Source of the DNA: an uncultured Desulfovibrio sp.
Lineage (GTDB): Bacteria; Desulfobacterota; Desulfovibrionia; Desulfovibrionales; Desulfovibrionaceae
DNA: 8,302 bases
NCBI GenBank assembly: GCA_900550745.1
Contig: URTO01000068.1
Span: 1 to 8,302 of the forward strand
Direction: 5' to 3'
The first letter of the stretch is position 1. Each line of letters opens with the position of its first letter. This document shows positions 1-6,566 of this stretch, piece by piece. Made by a program: the position numbers and the translations under genes. A model generated the notes under the pieces. That model did no database searches. It was not told the DNA's origin and saw only the letters and a list, made by a program, of their open reading frames with translations.

Positions 1-1
1 A

Positions 2-24
2 GGGGATGGGGTCCGGGGGAGGGG
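2..24 (+). promoter_or_regulatory. Predicted G-quadruplex motif in the arcC leader
   Basis: Four G-tracts lie close together: G4 at 2-5, G4 at 8-11, G5 at 15-19 and G4 at 21-24, with linkers of 2, 3 and 1 nt. This fits the standard intramolecular G-quadruplex pattern well and is on the coding strand, so a transcript through it could fold. The last two tracts are also the 5' arm of the hairpin at 14-68, so the two folds exclude each other. The pattern is seen directly; any regulatory role is inference. Confidence 0.45.
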
Positions 25-68
25 ATAAGGAAGCCCTTCTACAGAAGGGTTCCTTCTCCCCTCCCCCG
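14..68 (+). terminator. Large GC-rich hairpin upstream of arcC
   Basis: An inverted repeat pairs 14-25 with 57-68, 27-32 with 50-55, and 34-39 with 44-49. That makes 24 base pairs with one mismatch (T26/C56), one bulged base (G33) and a 4-nt loop at 40-43. Only three T residues follow, then a C/T tract, so it is not a textbook intrinsic terminator. It may end transcription from a gene left of the window or act as a leader element for arcC. Its C-rich 3' arm ends 18 nt before the arcC ribosome site. Confidence 0.55.
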
Positions 69-85
69 CTTTCCCCTTCCTCCTC

Positions 86-90
86 AGGAG
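86..90 (+). promoter_or_regulatory. Ribosome binding site of arcC
   Basis: AGGAG sits 6 nt before the ATG at 97 and fixes the start. It is directly preceded by a pyrimidine tract, and CTCC at 80-83 could pair with GGAG at 87-90 over a 3-nt loop, so the site may be partly masked. Confidence 0.8.
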
Positions 91-96
91 CACGCC

Positions 97-1059
97 ATGA
101 GCCGGAAACTTGCGGTCATCGCCATTGGGGGCAACTCCCTCATCAAGCACCGCGACAAGCAAAGCGTCGAAGACCAGTACTTCGCGCTGTGCGAGACGAT
201 GGAACACATCGCCGACGTCATCCAACAGGGCTGGCAGGTGCTGATCACCCACGGCAACGGCCCGCAGGTGGGGTTCATCATGCTGCGCTCGGAAATCGCC
301 CGCGCGGTCGCGGGGATGCACATCGTCCCTCTGGTAAGCTGCGTCGCGGACACGCAAGGCGCCATCGGCTACCAGATCCAGCAATCGCTCGACAACGTGC
401 TTGAGCGGCGCGGCCTTGCGGACAAGGCGGGCCGGACGGTTTCGCTGGTCACGCAGGTCCGCGTGGACATCGCCGATCCCGGTTTCAGCGATCCAGACAA
501 GTTCGTGGGCGAATTCTATGCCGAGGATCAACTTGCGGAACTGCGCCGACAGCATCCCGACTGGATACTCAAGCCGGACGCCAACCGAGGCTGGCGGCGT
601 GTAGTCCCTTCGCCCAAGCCCTGCGAAATCATTGAGCTGGACGCCATCCGCAGCCTGCTCGGTTCCGGGTTCAACGTGGTCGCGGCGGGTGGGGGCGGCG
701 TCCCGGTGGTCCGTATGCCCGAAGGCATCTTTGGGGTGGACGCGGTCATCGATAAGGATCTCGCCTCGTCCCTGCTGGCGACGCAGCTCGGCGCGGACAT
801 GCTCGCCATCTCCACGGGCGTTGAAAACGTCGCGCTCAATTACGGAACCCCCATGCAGCGCCCGCTGCACAGCGTCACCGTCTCCGAAATGGAACGTTAC
901 CTTGCCGAGGGGCACTTCCCCGCCGGGAGCATGGGCCCCAAAATCAAGGCCGCCGTGGACTTCATCCGCAGCGGCGGATCGGAAGTCGTCATCACCAGCC
1001 CCGAATATCTCAACGCCGCGCTCACGAAGGGGGCGGGCACACATATTACCAAAGAGTAA
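97..1059 (+). CDS. arcC: Carbamate kinase (YqeA/ArcC family)
   Basis: A 320-residue cytosolic amino acid kinase-fold enzyme that reversibly converts carbamoyl phosphate and ADP to ATP, CO2 and ammonia. Seen in order: the N-terminal AIGGNSL phosphate loop (about 9-15), THGNGPQVG (51-59), TLVTQV-like SLVTQVRVD (116-124), RGWRRVVPSPKP (164-175), AGGGGVPVV (197-205), VIDKD with the conserved lysine at 220, and GSMGPK (277-282). Length is normal for the family, and the motifs match E. coli YqeA and ArcC. The start is set by AGGAG 6 nt upstream. ygeW follows after 12 nt, so the two should be co-translated. With YgeW next to it, and no arginine deiminase in view, its likely job is to harvest ATP from carbamoyl phosphate made in purine or ureide breakdown rather than from arginine. 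The family is sure; pathway assignment rests on the neighbours. Confidence 0.95.
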   Translation: MSRKLAVIAIGGNSLIKHRDKQSVEDQYFALCETMEHIADVIQQGWQVLITHGNGPQVGFIMLRSEIARAVAGMHIVPLVSCVADTQGAIGYQIQQSLDNVLERRGLADKAGRTVSLVTQVRVDIADPGFSDPDKFVGEFYAEDQLAELRRQHPDWILKPDANRGWRRVVPSPKPCEIIELDAIRSLLGSGFNVVAAGGGGVPVVRMPEGIFGVDAVIDKDLASSLLATQLGADMLAISTGVENVALNYGTPMQRPLHSVTVSEMERYLAEGHFPAGSMGPKIKAAVDFIRSGGSEVVITSPEYLNAALTKGAGTHITKE

Positions 1060-1060
1060 C

Positions 1061-1065
1061 AGGAG
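1061..1065 (+). promoter_or_regulatory. Ribosome binding site of ygeW
   Basis: AGGAG starts 2 nt after the arcC stop codon and 6 nt before the ATG at 1072. It decides the start and shows tight coupling to arcC. Confidence 0.8.
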
Positions 1066-1071
1066 CACATC

Positions 1072-2268
1072 ATGGACAAGATCCGCATCCGCAAGCTGAT
1101 CGGCAGCCTCGCCAAGCGCGATTACCGCCGCATGTATATGAACGACTTCTTCCTGACATGGGAGAAGACCGACGACGAAATCGCCGCGACCTTCCTTGTG
1201 GCGGAAATCCTGCGCGGCCTGCGGGAAGCCAACATCTCCTGCCGGATGTTCGATTCCGGGCTCGGCATCTCCCTGTTCCGCGACAACTCCACGCGCACCC
1301 GGTTCAGCTTCGCCAGCGCCTGCAACCTGCTCGGCCTTGAAGTGCAGGATCTTGATGAGGGCAAGTCGCAGATCGCCCACGGAGAAACCGTGCGTGAAAC
1401 CGCGAATATGATTTCCTTCATGGCCGACGTCATCGGCATCCGCGACGATATGTACATCGGCAAGGGCAACGCCTACATGCACACGGTTTCCGACGCCGTG
1501 CAGGAAGGCTACCGCGACGGCGTGCTGGAACAGCGGCCCACGCTGGTCAACCTCCAGTGCGACATCGACCACCCCACCCAATGCATGGCTGACATGCTGC
1601 ACATCATCAACCATTTCGGAGGGGTGGAAAAGCTCAAGGGCAAGAGGATCGCCATGAGCTGGGCCTATTCGCCCTCCTACGGCAAACCCCTCTCCGTGCC
1701 GCAGGGCGTCATCGGCCTGATGACCCGTTTCGGCATGGACGTCGTGCTGGCGCATCCCGAAGGCTATGAAGTCATGGGCGGCGTCGAGGGGGTGGCCCGC
1801 CGCAACGCCGCCGCGACCGGCGGTTCGTTCACGAGGACGAACGACATGGCCGAAGCCTTCGCTGGCGCGGACATCGTGTACCCCAAGAGCTGGGCCCCCT
1901 TCGCGGCCATGCAGCGGCGCACCGATCTCTACGGCGCGGGCGACATGGACGGCATCAGGAAGCTCGAAAAGGAATTGCTGGCCCAGAACGCCGACCATAA
2001 GGATTGGGAATGCACCGAGGAGCTGATGGCCTCCACCCGTAACGGCGAGGCGCTGTACATGCACTGCCTGCCCGCCGACATTTCCGGCGTATCCTGCGCC
2101 GAGGGCGAAGTGGCCGCAGGCGTGTTCGACCGTTACCGCGTGCCGCTGTACAAGGAAGCCAGCTACAAGCCCTATATCATCGCGGCGATGATCACCCTTG
2201 CCCGCAAGCGCAACCCTGCGGATCTGCTCCTCGGCCTGCTCGAAAAGGGCGGCCAGCGGTGCTTGTAA
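1072..2268 (+). CDS. ygeW: Knotted carbamoyltransferase YgeW
   Basis: A 398-residue member of the aspartate/ornithine carbamoyltransferase superfamily, close to E. coli YgeW over its whole length. The N-terminal carbamoyl phosphate domain carries FRDNSTRTRFS, with the phosphate-binding STRTR at 73-77. DEGKSQIAHGETVRETANM follows at about 95-113, DIDHPTQCMADM with HPTQ at 167-170, and WAYSPSYGKPLSVPQG at 197-212. The C-terminal domain has MHCLPADISGVSC, with HCLP at 331-334. The family has a C-terminal knot; the true acceptor of YgeW is not firmly established. Sitting between carbamate kinase and purine-ring enzymes, it most likely works in the catabolic direction, phosphorolysing a carbamoyl (ureido) compound to carbamoyl phosphate for ATP synthesis. 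The AGGAG site and a conserved N-terminus (DFFLTWEKT) support this start. No broken motif is seen. Confidence 0.95.
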   Translation: MDKIRIRKLIGSLAKRDYRRMYMNDFFLTWEKTDDEIAATFLVAEILRGLREANISCRMFDSGLGISLFRDNSTRTRFSFASACNLLGLEVQDLDEGKSQIAHGETVRETANMISFMADVIGIRDDMYIGKGNAYMHTVSDAVQEGYRDGVLEQRPTLVNLQCDIDHPTQCMADMLHIINHFGGVEKLKGKRIAMSWAYSPSYGKPLSVPQGVIGLMTRFGMDVVLAHPEGYEVMGGVEGVARRNAAATGGSFTRTNDMAEAFAGADIVYPKSWAPFAAMQRRTDLYGAGDMDGIRKLEKELLAQNADHKDWECTEELMASTRNGEALYMHCLPADISGVSCAEGEVAAGVFDRYRVPLYKEASYKPYIIAAMITLARKRNPADLLLGLLEKGGQRCL

Positions 2269-2285
2269 GGGAAAAATGAAGGCGC

Positions 2286-2315
2286 GGGGGAGGGAGCCCC
2301 CAAAGCCCCTCCCCC
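2286..2315 (+). terminator. GC-rich hairpin after ygeW
   Basis: GGGGGAGGG at 2286-2294 is a perfect 9-bp inverted repeat of CCCTCCCCC at 2307-2315, around a 12-nt loop in which 2 more bp can form. It begins 18 nt after the ygeW stop. There is no T-tract directly after it (a short TTTT lies at 2332-2335), so it may be a weak or Rho-assisted terminator or an mRNA 3' end stabiliser. It shares the purine-arm design of the hairpins at 14-68 and 2540-2584. Confidence 0.5.
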
Positions 2316-2538
2316 GGACTTGCCGGAACGGTTTTCCTCTCCCGTAAAACTTTGGATGATGGGGAGGCCGCGCAACGGCAGTTCCGCCGTGCCGGAAGCC
2401 GGAACAAAGGGCAAGGCATCACAGCGTTTATAACCCGCCCCTGAAAAGTTTTACTTTGCGGAGTGCGGGCAAAGCCGTATAACCATACGTAGAAAGAAAA
2501 CTCCCGATGTGCCCCCTCACCGCAGGCCCAAAGCCTTT
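2316..2538 (+). other. Intergenic region ahead of the hydroxylase operon
   Basis: No credible gene is seen here. It holds a perfect 10-bp inverted repeat, GTAAAACTTT at 2344-2353 and AAAGTTTTAC at 2445-2454, separated by 91 nt. There is also a small hairpin ACGGC/GCCGT near 2372-2388, and CGTAT-AACC-ATACG at 2476-2489. These could be operator half-sites or remnants of a larger repeat. The length and local AT-rich patches make this the natural place for a promoter of the downstream three genes. Confidence 0.4.
2455..2483 (+). promoter_or_regulatory. Weak sigma70-like promoter candidate for the hydroxylase operon
   Basis: TATAAC at 2478-2483 matches five of six bases of the -10 consensus. TTTGCG at 2455-2460 is a poor -35 (three of six) with 17-nt spacing. 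The -10 overlaps the small palindrome at 2476-2489, which could allow repressor competition. Transcription from here would place the G-tract/hairpin at 2539-2584 in the 5' leader. The support is only consensus reading, so confidence is low. Confidence 0.2.
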
Positions 2539-2584
2539 GGGGAGGGGAGCGGGACAGGGGAAGCGCGCTGAAGCCTCCCCTCCC
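2539..2584 (+). promoter_or_regulatory. G-quadruplex motif overlapping a hairpin in the xdh leader
   Basis: G-tracts at 2539-2542, 2544-2547, 2551-2553 and 2557-2560 with linkers of 1, 3 and 3 nt fit an intramolecular G-quadruplex. The first tracts are also the 5' arm (2540-2549) of a perfect 10-bp stem with 2575-2584. A third option pairs CCCAAA 2527-2532 with TTTGGG 2536-2541. CCCTCC at 2578-2583 in the C-rich arm is perfectly complementary to GGAGGG 2605-2610 in the ribosome site, so folding could govern its access. The pairings are seen; the switch is a hypothesis. Confidence 0.4.
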
Positions 2585-2603
2585 GCACAATCCAGCGCCT
2601 TGC

Positions 2604-2609
2604 AGGAGG
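2604..2609 (+). promoter_or_regulatory. Ribosome binding site of xdh
   Basis: AGGAGG lies 6 nt before the ATG at 2616. Another ATG at 2611 is only 1 nt from the site and in a different frame, so 2616 is the start. Confidence 0.8.
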
Positions 2610-2615
2610 GATGCC

Positions 2616-5195
2616 ATGATCGCGTTCAGACTCAACGGGCAGGCCACGACGTATGACGGCGATCCCGCCGCTTCGCTCCTTTCCTATCTCCGCAATGACC
2701 GCCGCCTCACGGCGGCCAAGGACGGCTGTTCCGGCCAGGCCGCCTGCGGAGCCTGCCTTGTGGAACTGAACGGCAAGGCGTGCCTCGCCTGCTCCACCCC
2801 CATGAGCAAGGCAGCCAACGGCGACGTCGTCACACTCGAAGGCTTGCCGGAAACGCTCAGGCGGACGCTCGGCATGGCGTTCGTCAACCGCGGGGCCGTC
2901 CAGTGCGGTTTCTGCACCCCCGGCTTCCTCATGCGGGCCAAGGTCCTCCTGCAAACCAATCCAAACCCCACCCGTGAAGAGGTCGTCAAGGCCGTCCGCC
3001 CGCACCTGTGCCGCTGTACCGGCTACGTCAAGCTTGTGGACGCCATCCTCGACGCCGCGAGGTTGTTACGTGAAGGAAACATGCCCGAACCCGACGACAA
3101 CCCGCGCCTCGGATCGGGCTGGCCCAAGTATGGCGGCTACGAACGGGCGGTCGGAACCCGCCCCTTCGTCAACGACATCGACGCGCCCGGCATGGCGCAC
3201 GGAGCCATTGTCTTCAGCGGGCATCCCCGCGCCCGCGTGCTTGCCATCCATACGGATGAAGCGGCGGACATGCCCGGCGTCGTCCGCATCCTGACCGCCG
3301 ACGACATCCCCGGCGAGCGTGTGCTCGGCCTTTACGCCAAGGACTGGCCCGTCTATATCAAGGTTGGCGAAGTCACCCGTTACATCGGCGACGCGCTGGC
3401 CTGCGTGATCGCGGAAACCGAAGCCGAAGCCCGTGCTGCGGCGGCCTGCGTCAAGGTCGATTATGAAGTCCTGACGCCGCTTCTCGACATGGAGGAGGCG
3501 GAAACCTCGCCCATCCATATCCACGAAAACGGCAATATCCTGCTCGACAAGACCATCAGGCGCGGCGAACCCGTGGACGATGCCTTGGCCCGCTGCGCCT
3601 TCACCGCCGAGGCCACCTACCGGACTCAGGCCGTCGAACACGCCTTCATCGAGCCTGAAGCGGCGCTGGCCGTTCCCGAAGGGGGCGGGGTGCGCCTCTA
3701 TGTCCAGTCCCAAGGCATCTGGCACGATAAGGCGGATATAGCCGCCCTGCTCCATGTCCCCACGCCCAAGGTCACGGTCACGCTTGCCGACTCCGGCGGC
3801 GCGTTCGGCGGCAAGGAGGACTTCACCTGCCAGCCCCATGCCGCGCTCGCCGCGTATCTGCTTGGGCGTCCGGTCAAGGTGCGGCTCTCCCGGCCCGAAT
3901 CCATCCGCATGCACCCCAAGCGCCACGGCATGAAGCTCCATTACGTCATCGGCTGCGACGAAAGGGGAATCCTGCAGGCCGCCAAGGTTCGCATCCTCGC
4001 GGATACCGGGGCCTACGCCTCGGCGGGCGGCCCGGTCGTCACCCGTACAGGAACCCATGCCGCCAGCGCCTATCACATTCCCTCCGTGGACGTGCATGTG
4101 AAGGCGGTATTCACGAACAACCTTCCGGCGGGCGCGTTCCGGGGGTTCGGGGTCAACCAGTCGAATTTCGCTATGGAATGCCTCATCGACGAGCTGTGCG
4201 AAAAGGGCGGCTTCGACCGCTGGCAATTCCGCTATGACAACGCCGTGGCTCCGGGCCGCATGGTCACCACCGGGCAGGTGCTCGGCGAAGGCACGGCCCT
4301 GCGCGAAACCCTGCTTGCGGTGCGCGACGCCTTCCGCAGCCACCCGCGGGCGGGCATCGCCTGCGCCATCAAGAATTCCGGCATCGGCAACGGCATCCCC
4401 GAACCCTGCGATTGTTACCTTGAAGTGCACCCGGCCCCGGAACAGCCGGCGGGCGCGCGGCTCGTCCTGCATCATGGCTGGACGGAGATGGGGCAGGGCA
4501 TCAACACGGTAGCCCGGCAGATGCTGTGCGAGGTGGCGGAACTCGGCCCTGATGTCGCCGTCGACATGACCGCATCCACCGAATACGGAGCTTTCGCGGG
4601 CAGCACCACCGCCAGCCGGGGCACCTTCCAGCTTGGGCATGCCGTGGTCAACGCCGCCCGACAGCTTCGCGGCGATCTGGACAAGTACGGCGGACGCCTC
4701 GACCGTCTCGTGGGCCGTTTCTACAAGGGGCACTACGACTCGGCGGGGCAGACTTCCGGGCAGGGCGCACCGGGAGAAATCCGCAACCACGTTTCCTACA
4801 GCTTTGCCACGCATGTGGTATTCATGGACGAGGAAGGCAGGATCGAAAAGATCATCGCCGCGCACGACTCGGGCCGCGTCGTCAACCGCCCGCTCTACGA
4901 AGGGCAGGTACAGGGCGGCGTGGTCATGGGCATGGGCTATGCCCTGACCGAAAGCATCCCGGTCAAGGACGGCTATCTGACCTCCGGCAGGCTCAACGCC
5001 TGCGGCCTGCTCCGCTCGGTGGACGTGCCGGAAATAGAGGTCATCGCCGTGGAAGTCCCCGATCCCGAGGGGCCGTGCGGGGCCAAGGGCATCGGGGAAA
5101 TCGCCTGCATTCCCACCGCGCCCGCCATCGTCAACGCCCTGTATCTTGTGGACGGCGTGAGAAGGCGGGAACTGCCCGTGGGCAGGAAGAAGTAG
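2616..5195 (+). CDS. xdh: Selenium-dependent xanthine dehydrogenase-type Mo hydroxylase, one-chain [2Fe-2S]/Mo protein
   Basis: An 859-residue xanthine oxidase-family enzyme. Residues 1-150 are two [2Fe-2S] domains: a plant-ferredoxin-like cluster at C38, C44, C47 and C59, and a helical one at C97, C100, C132 and C134 (QCGFC and CRC). A hammerhead domain follows at about 175-290, then the molybdopterin domain to the end. The latter shows EPEAA (346-350), GGAFGGKED (394-402), GAFRGFG (506-512) with a likely substrate arginine at 509, MGQG (625-628) and GAKGIGE, whose glutamate at 828 is the expected catalytic base. There is no FAD domain, so electrons must go to a separate subunit or acceptor. 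Length and fusion fit the selenium-dependent xanthine dehydrogenase family, in which labile selenium replaces the Mo sulfido ligand; no selenocysteine codon is involved. Next to ssnA and hyuA, a purine substrate is likely. E. coli XdhD is a more distant relative whose N-terminal cysteines are not kept. Class is sure; exact substrate is not. Confidence 0.9.
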   Translation: MIAFRLNGQATTYDGDPAASLLSYLRNDRRLTAAKDGCSGQAACGACLVELNGKACLACSTPMSKAANGDVVTLEGLPETLRRTLGMAFVNRGAVQCGFCTPGFLMRAKVLLQTNPNPTREEVVKAVRPHLCRCTGYVKLVDAILDAARLLREGNMPEPDDNPRLGSGWPKYGGYERAVGTRPFVNDIDAPGMAHGAIVFSGHPRARVLAIHTDEAADMPGVVRILTADDIPGERVLGLYAKDWPVYIKVGEVTRYIGDALACVIAETEAEARAAAACVKVDYEVLTPLLDMEEAETSPIHIHENGNILLDKTIRRGEPVDDALARCAFTAEATYRTQAVEHAFIEPEAALAVPEGGGVRLYVQSQGIWHDKADIAALLHVPTPKVTVTLADSGGAFGGKEDFTCQPHAALAAYLLGRPVKVRLSRPESIRMHPKRHGMKLHYVIGCDERGILQAAKVRILADTGAYASAGGPVVTRTGTHAASAYHIPSVDVHVKAVFTNNLPAGAFRGFGVNQSNFAMECLIDELCEKGGFDRWQFRYDNAVAPGRMVTTGQVLGEGTALRETLLAVRDAFRSHPRAGIACAIKNSGIGNGIPEPCDCYLEVHPAPEQPAGARLVLHHGWTEMGQGINTVARQMLCEVAELGPDVAVDMTASTEYGAFAGSTTASRGTFQLGHAVVNAARQLRGDLDKYGGRLDRLVGRFYKGHYDSAGQTSGQGAPGEIRNHVSYSFATHVVFMDEEGRIEKIIAAHDSGRVVNRPLYEGQVQGGVVMGMGYALTESIPVKDGYLTSGRLNACGLLRSVDVPEIEVIAVEVPDPEGPCGAKGIGEIACIPTAPAIVNALYLVDGVRRRELPVGRKK

Positions 5196-5202
5196 CGCTT
5201 CC

Positions 5203-5230
5203 GGCGGCAAGGGACGCCGCCCCTCCCTTG
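5203..5230 (+). repeat. Two mutually exclusive hairpins in the xdh-ssnA gap
   Basis: GGCGGC 5203-5208 pairs with GCCGCC 5216-5221 (6 bp, 7-nt loop). CAAGGGA 5208-5214 pairs with TCCCTTG 5224-5230 (7 bp, 9-nt loop). They overlap and cannot form together. No T-tract follows, so they are unlikely to be a strong terminator. They may tune processing or relative expression of ssnA, whose AAAGGAG site at 5256-5262 lies 25 nt further on. Confidence 0.4.
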
Positions 5231-5268
5231 GCTATCCATCGCATTCCCTATTCCCAAAGGAGCCGACA

Positions 5269-6540
5269 ATGAGCCTGTACCTGCGCAACGCCACATGGAT
5301 CGACCCGGAAACGTTCAAGGCGAGGGCCACGACGATCAAGGTCGAAGAAGGCCCGTTCGGCGGGATGGCGCTCGACGCCCACGCGCCTGCGGAGTGTCCG
5401 CCGGAAGACGCCGTACTGGACTGCACGGGCCGCCTCGTCATGCCCTCCTTCGGCTGCGGGCATCACCATATCTACTCGGCCCTCGCACGCGGCATGCCTC
5501 CCGCGCCCAAGGCCCCGGCGAACTTCCTTGAGGTGCTGGAATACGTCTGGTGGCGCATGGACAAAAAGCTCGATCACGACATGATCGAGGCCAGCGCCCT
5601 TGTTACCGGCCTGTACTGTGCCAAGAACGGCGTAACCTTCGTCATCGATCACCATGCCTCGCCCTTCCATCTGGACGGCAGCCTCGAAACCATCGCCAAG
5701 GCGCTGGATCGCGTGGGCCTCGGACATCTGCTCTGCTACGAAATCTCCTGCCGTGATGGAGAGGAGATCAAGGAAAAGGGGCTCGCCGAAACCGACGCCT
5801 TCCTGTCCTCCGGGCGCAAGGGCCATGTCGGGCTGCACGCCTCCTTTACGGTGGACGACGACCTGCTTGGGCGCGCCGTGGATCTCGCCCGCAAGCACAA
5901 GACGGGCGTACATATCCACGTCGCCGAAGGCATCGAGGATCAGGAACACTGCGCCCGCACCTACGGCAAGAGCGTCGTGCGCCGCCTCTCGGATGCGGGC
6001 GTGCTTGATCTGCCCCTGTCCATCCTTGGGCATTGCGTCCATCTCGATGCGGAAGAGCGCGACCTCATCCGCACTTCGCCCTGCTGGGTCGTGCAGAACA
6101 CCGAAAGCAACCTCAACAACAACGTCGGGCTTGGGCGCTACAACGATTTCCCCCGCGTCATGCTCGGCACGGACGGTATGCACAGCGACATGATCCGCAG
6201 CGCGCAGTCCTCCTATTTCATCGCCGGGCTCGCCGAAGGCGGCATGTCCCCCCTGGCGGCCTGCCAGCGCCTCCGCGCCGTACACGCGCACATCCAAGGC
6301 CACAATGCGCCGGGCGGCGGGGCGAACAATCTGGTCATCCTCAACTACGATTCCCCCACGCCGCTGACGCAGGACAACTTCCCCGGACACTTCTGCTATG
6401 CCTTCGACGCCCGCAACGTGGAGTCCGTCATCAGCCAAGGCAGGCTCATCGTGGATCACGGCAGGCTCACCGGCATGGACGAGGCCGACATCCTCGCCTA
6501 CGCCAACGAACAGGCCCACCGCCTCTGGGCTTTGCTGTAA
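5269..6540 (+). CDS. ssnA: SsnA-type amidohydrolase
   Basis: A 423-residue metal-dependent hydrolase of the amidohydrolase superfamily, in the guanine deaminase/chlorohydrolase-like branch. Visible metal-site elements are HxH at 65-67 (CGHHHIYS), HIH with H217 (GVHIHVAE), H255 in LGHCVH, and D302 in LGTDGMHSDM. WWRMD, IDHHASP (127-132), a NLNNNVG stretch near 281-287 and DSPTPL near 361-366 are SsnA signatures shared with E. coli SsnA, long labelled a selenium metabolism protein. AGGAG 6 nt upstream sets the start. Placed between a Mo hydroxylase and HyuA, it probably hydrolyses a C-N bond (deamination or ring opening) of a purine-derived heterocycle. Oddities: the usual C-terminal G-x-x-ADL strand reads GGGANNLVI, and the strand before HxH reads VMPSF rather than MPG. 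A related deaminase role cannot be excluded. Family assignment is strong; reaction is inferred. Confidence 0.9.
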   Translation: MSLYLRNATWIDPETFKARATTIKVEEGPFGGMALDAHAPAECPPEDAVLDCTGRLVMPSFGCGHHHIYSALARGMPPAPKAPANFLEVLEYVWWRMDKKLDHDMIEASALVTGLYCAKNGVTFVIDHHASPFHLDGSLETIAKALDRVGLGHLLCYEISCRDGEEIKEKGLAETDAFLSSGRKGHVGLHASFTVDDDLLGRAVDLARKHKTGVHIHVAEGIEDQEHCARTYGKSVVRRLSDAGVLDLPLSILGHCVHLDAEERDLIRTSPCWVVQNTESNLNNNVGLGRYNDFPRVMLGTDGMHSDMIRSAQSSYFIAGLAEGGMSPLAACQRLRAVHAHIQGHNAPGGGANNLVILNYDSPTPLTQDNFPGHFCYAFDARNVESVISQGRLIVDHGRLTGMDEADILAYANEQAHRLWALL

Positions 6541-6566
6541 ACCATCAACAGGGAAACAGGCTCACC

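Noticed and set aside
2276..2347. Small plus-strand frame in the gap after ygeW
   Set aside because: About 23 codons through a hairpin, with no ribosome site and no sensible product.
3066..5210. A 714-codon open frame on the minus strand opposite xdh
   Set aside because: It mirrors a well-supported plus-strand gene. Strong third-position G/C in the real gene commonly leaves the opposite strand open, and the translation shows no family motifs.
6033..6566. A much longer HyuA starting inside ssnA
   Set aside because: The added 178 residues are Arg/Pro/His-rich shadow translation of ssnA. The family N-terminus starts at the ATG at 6567.
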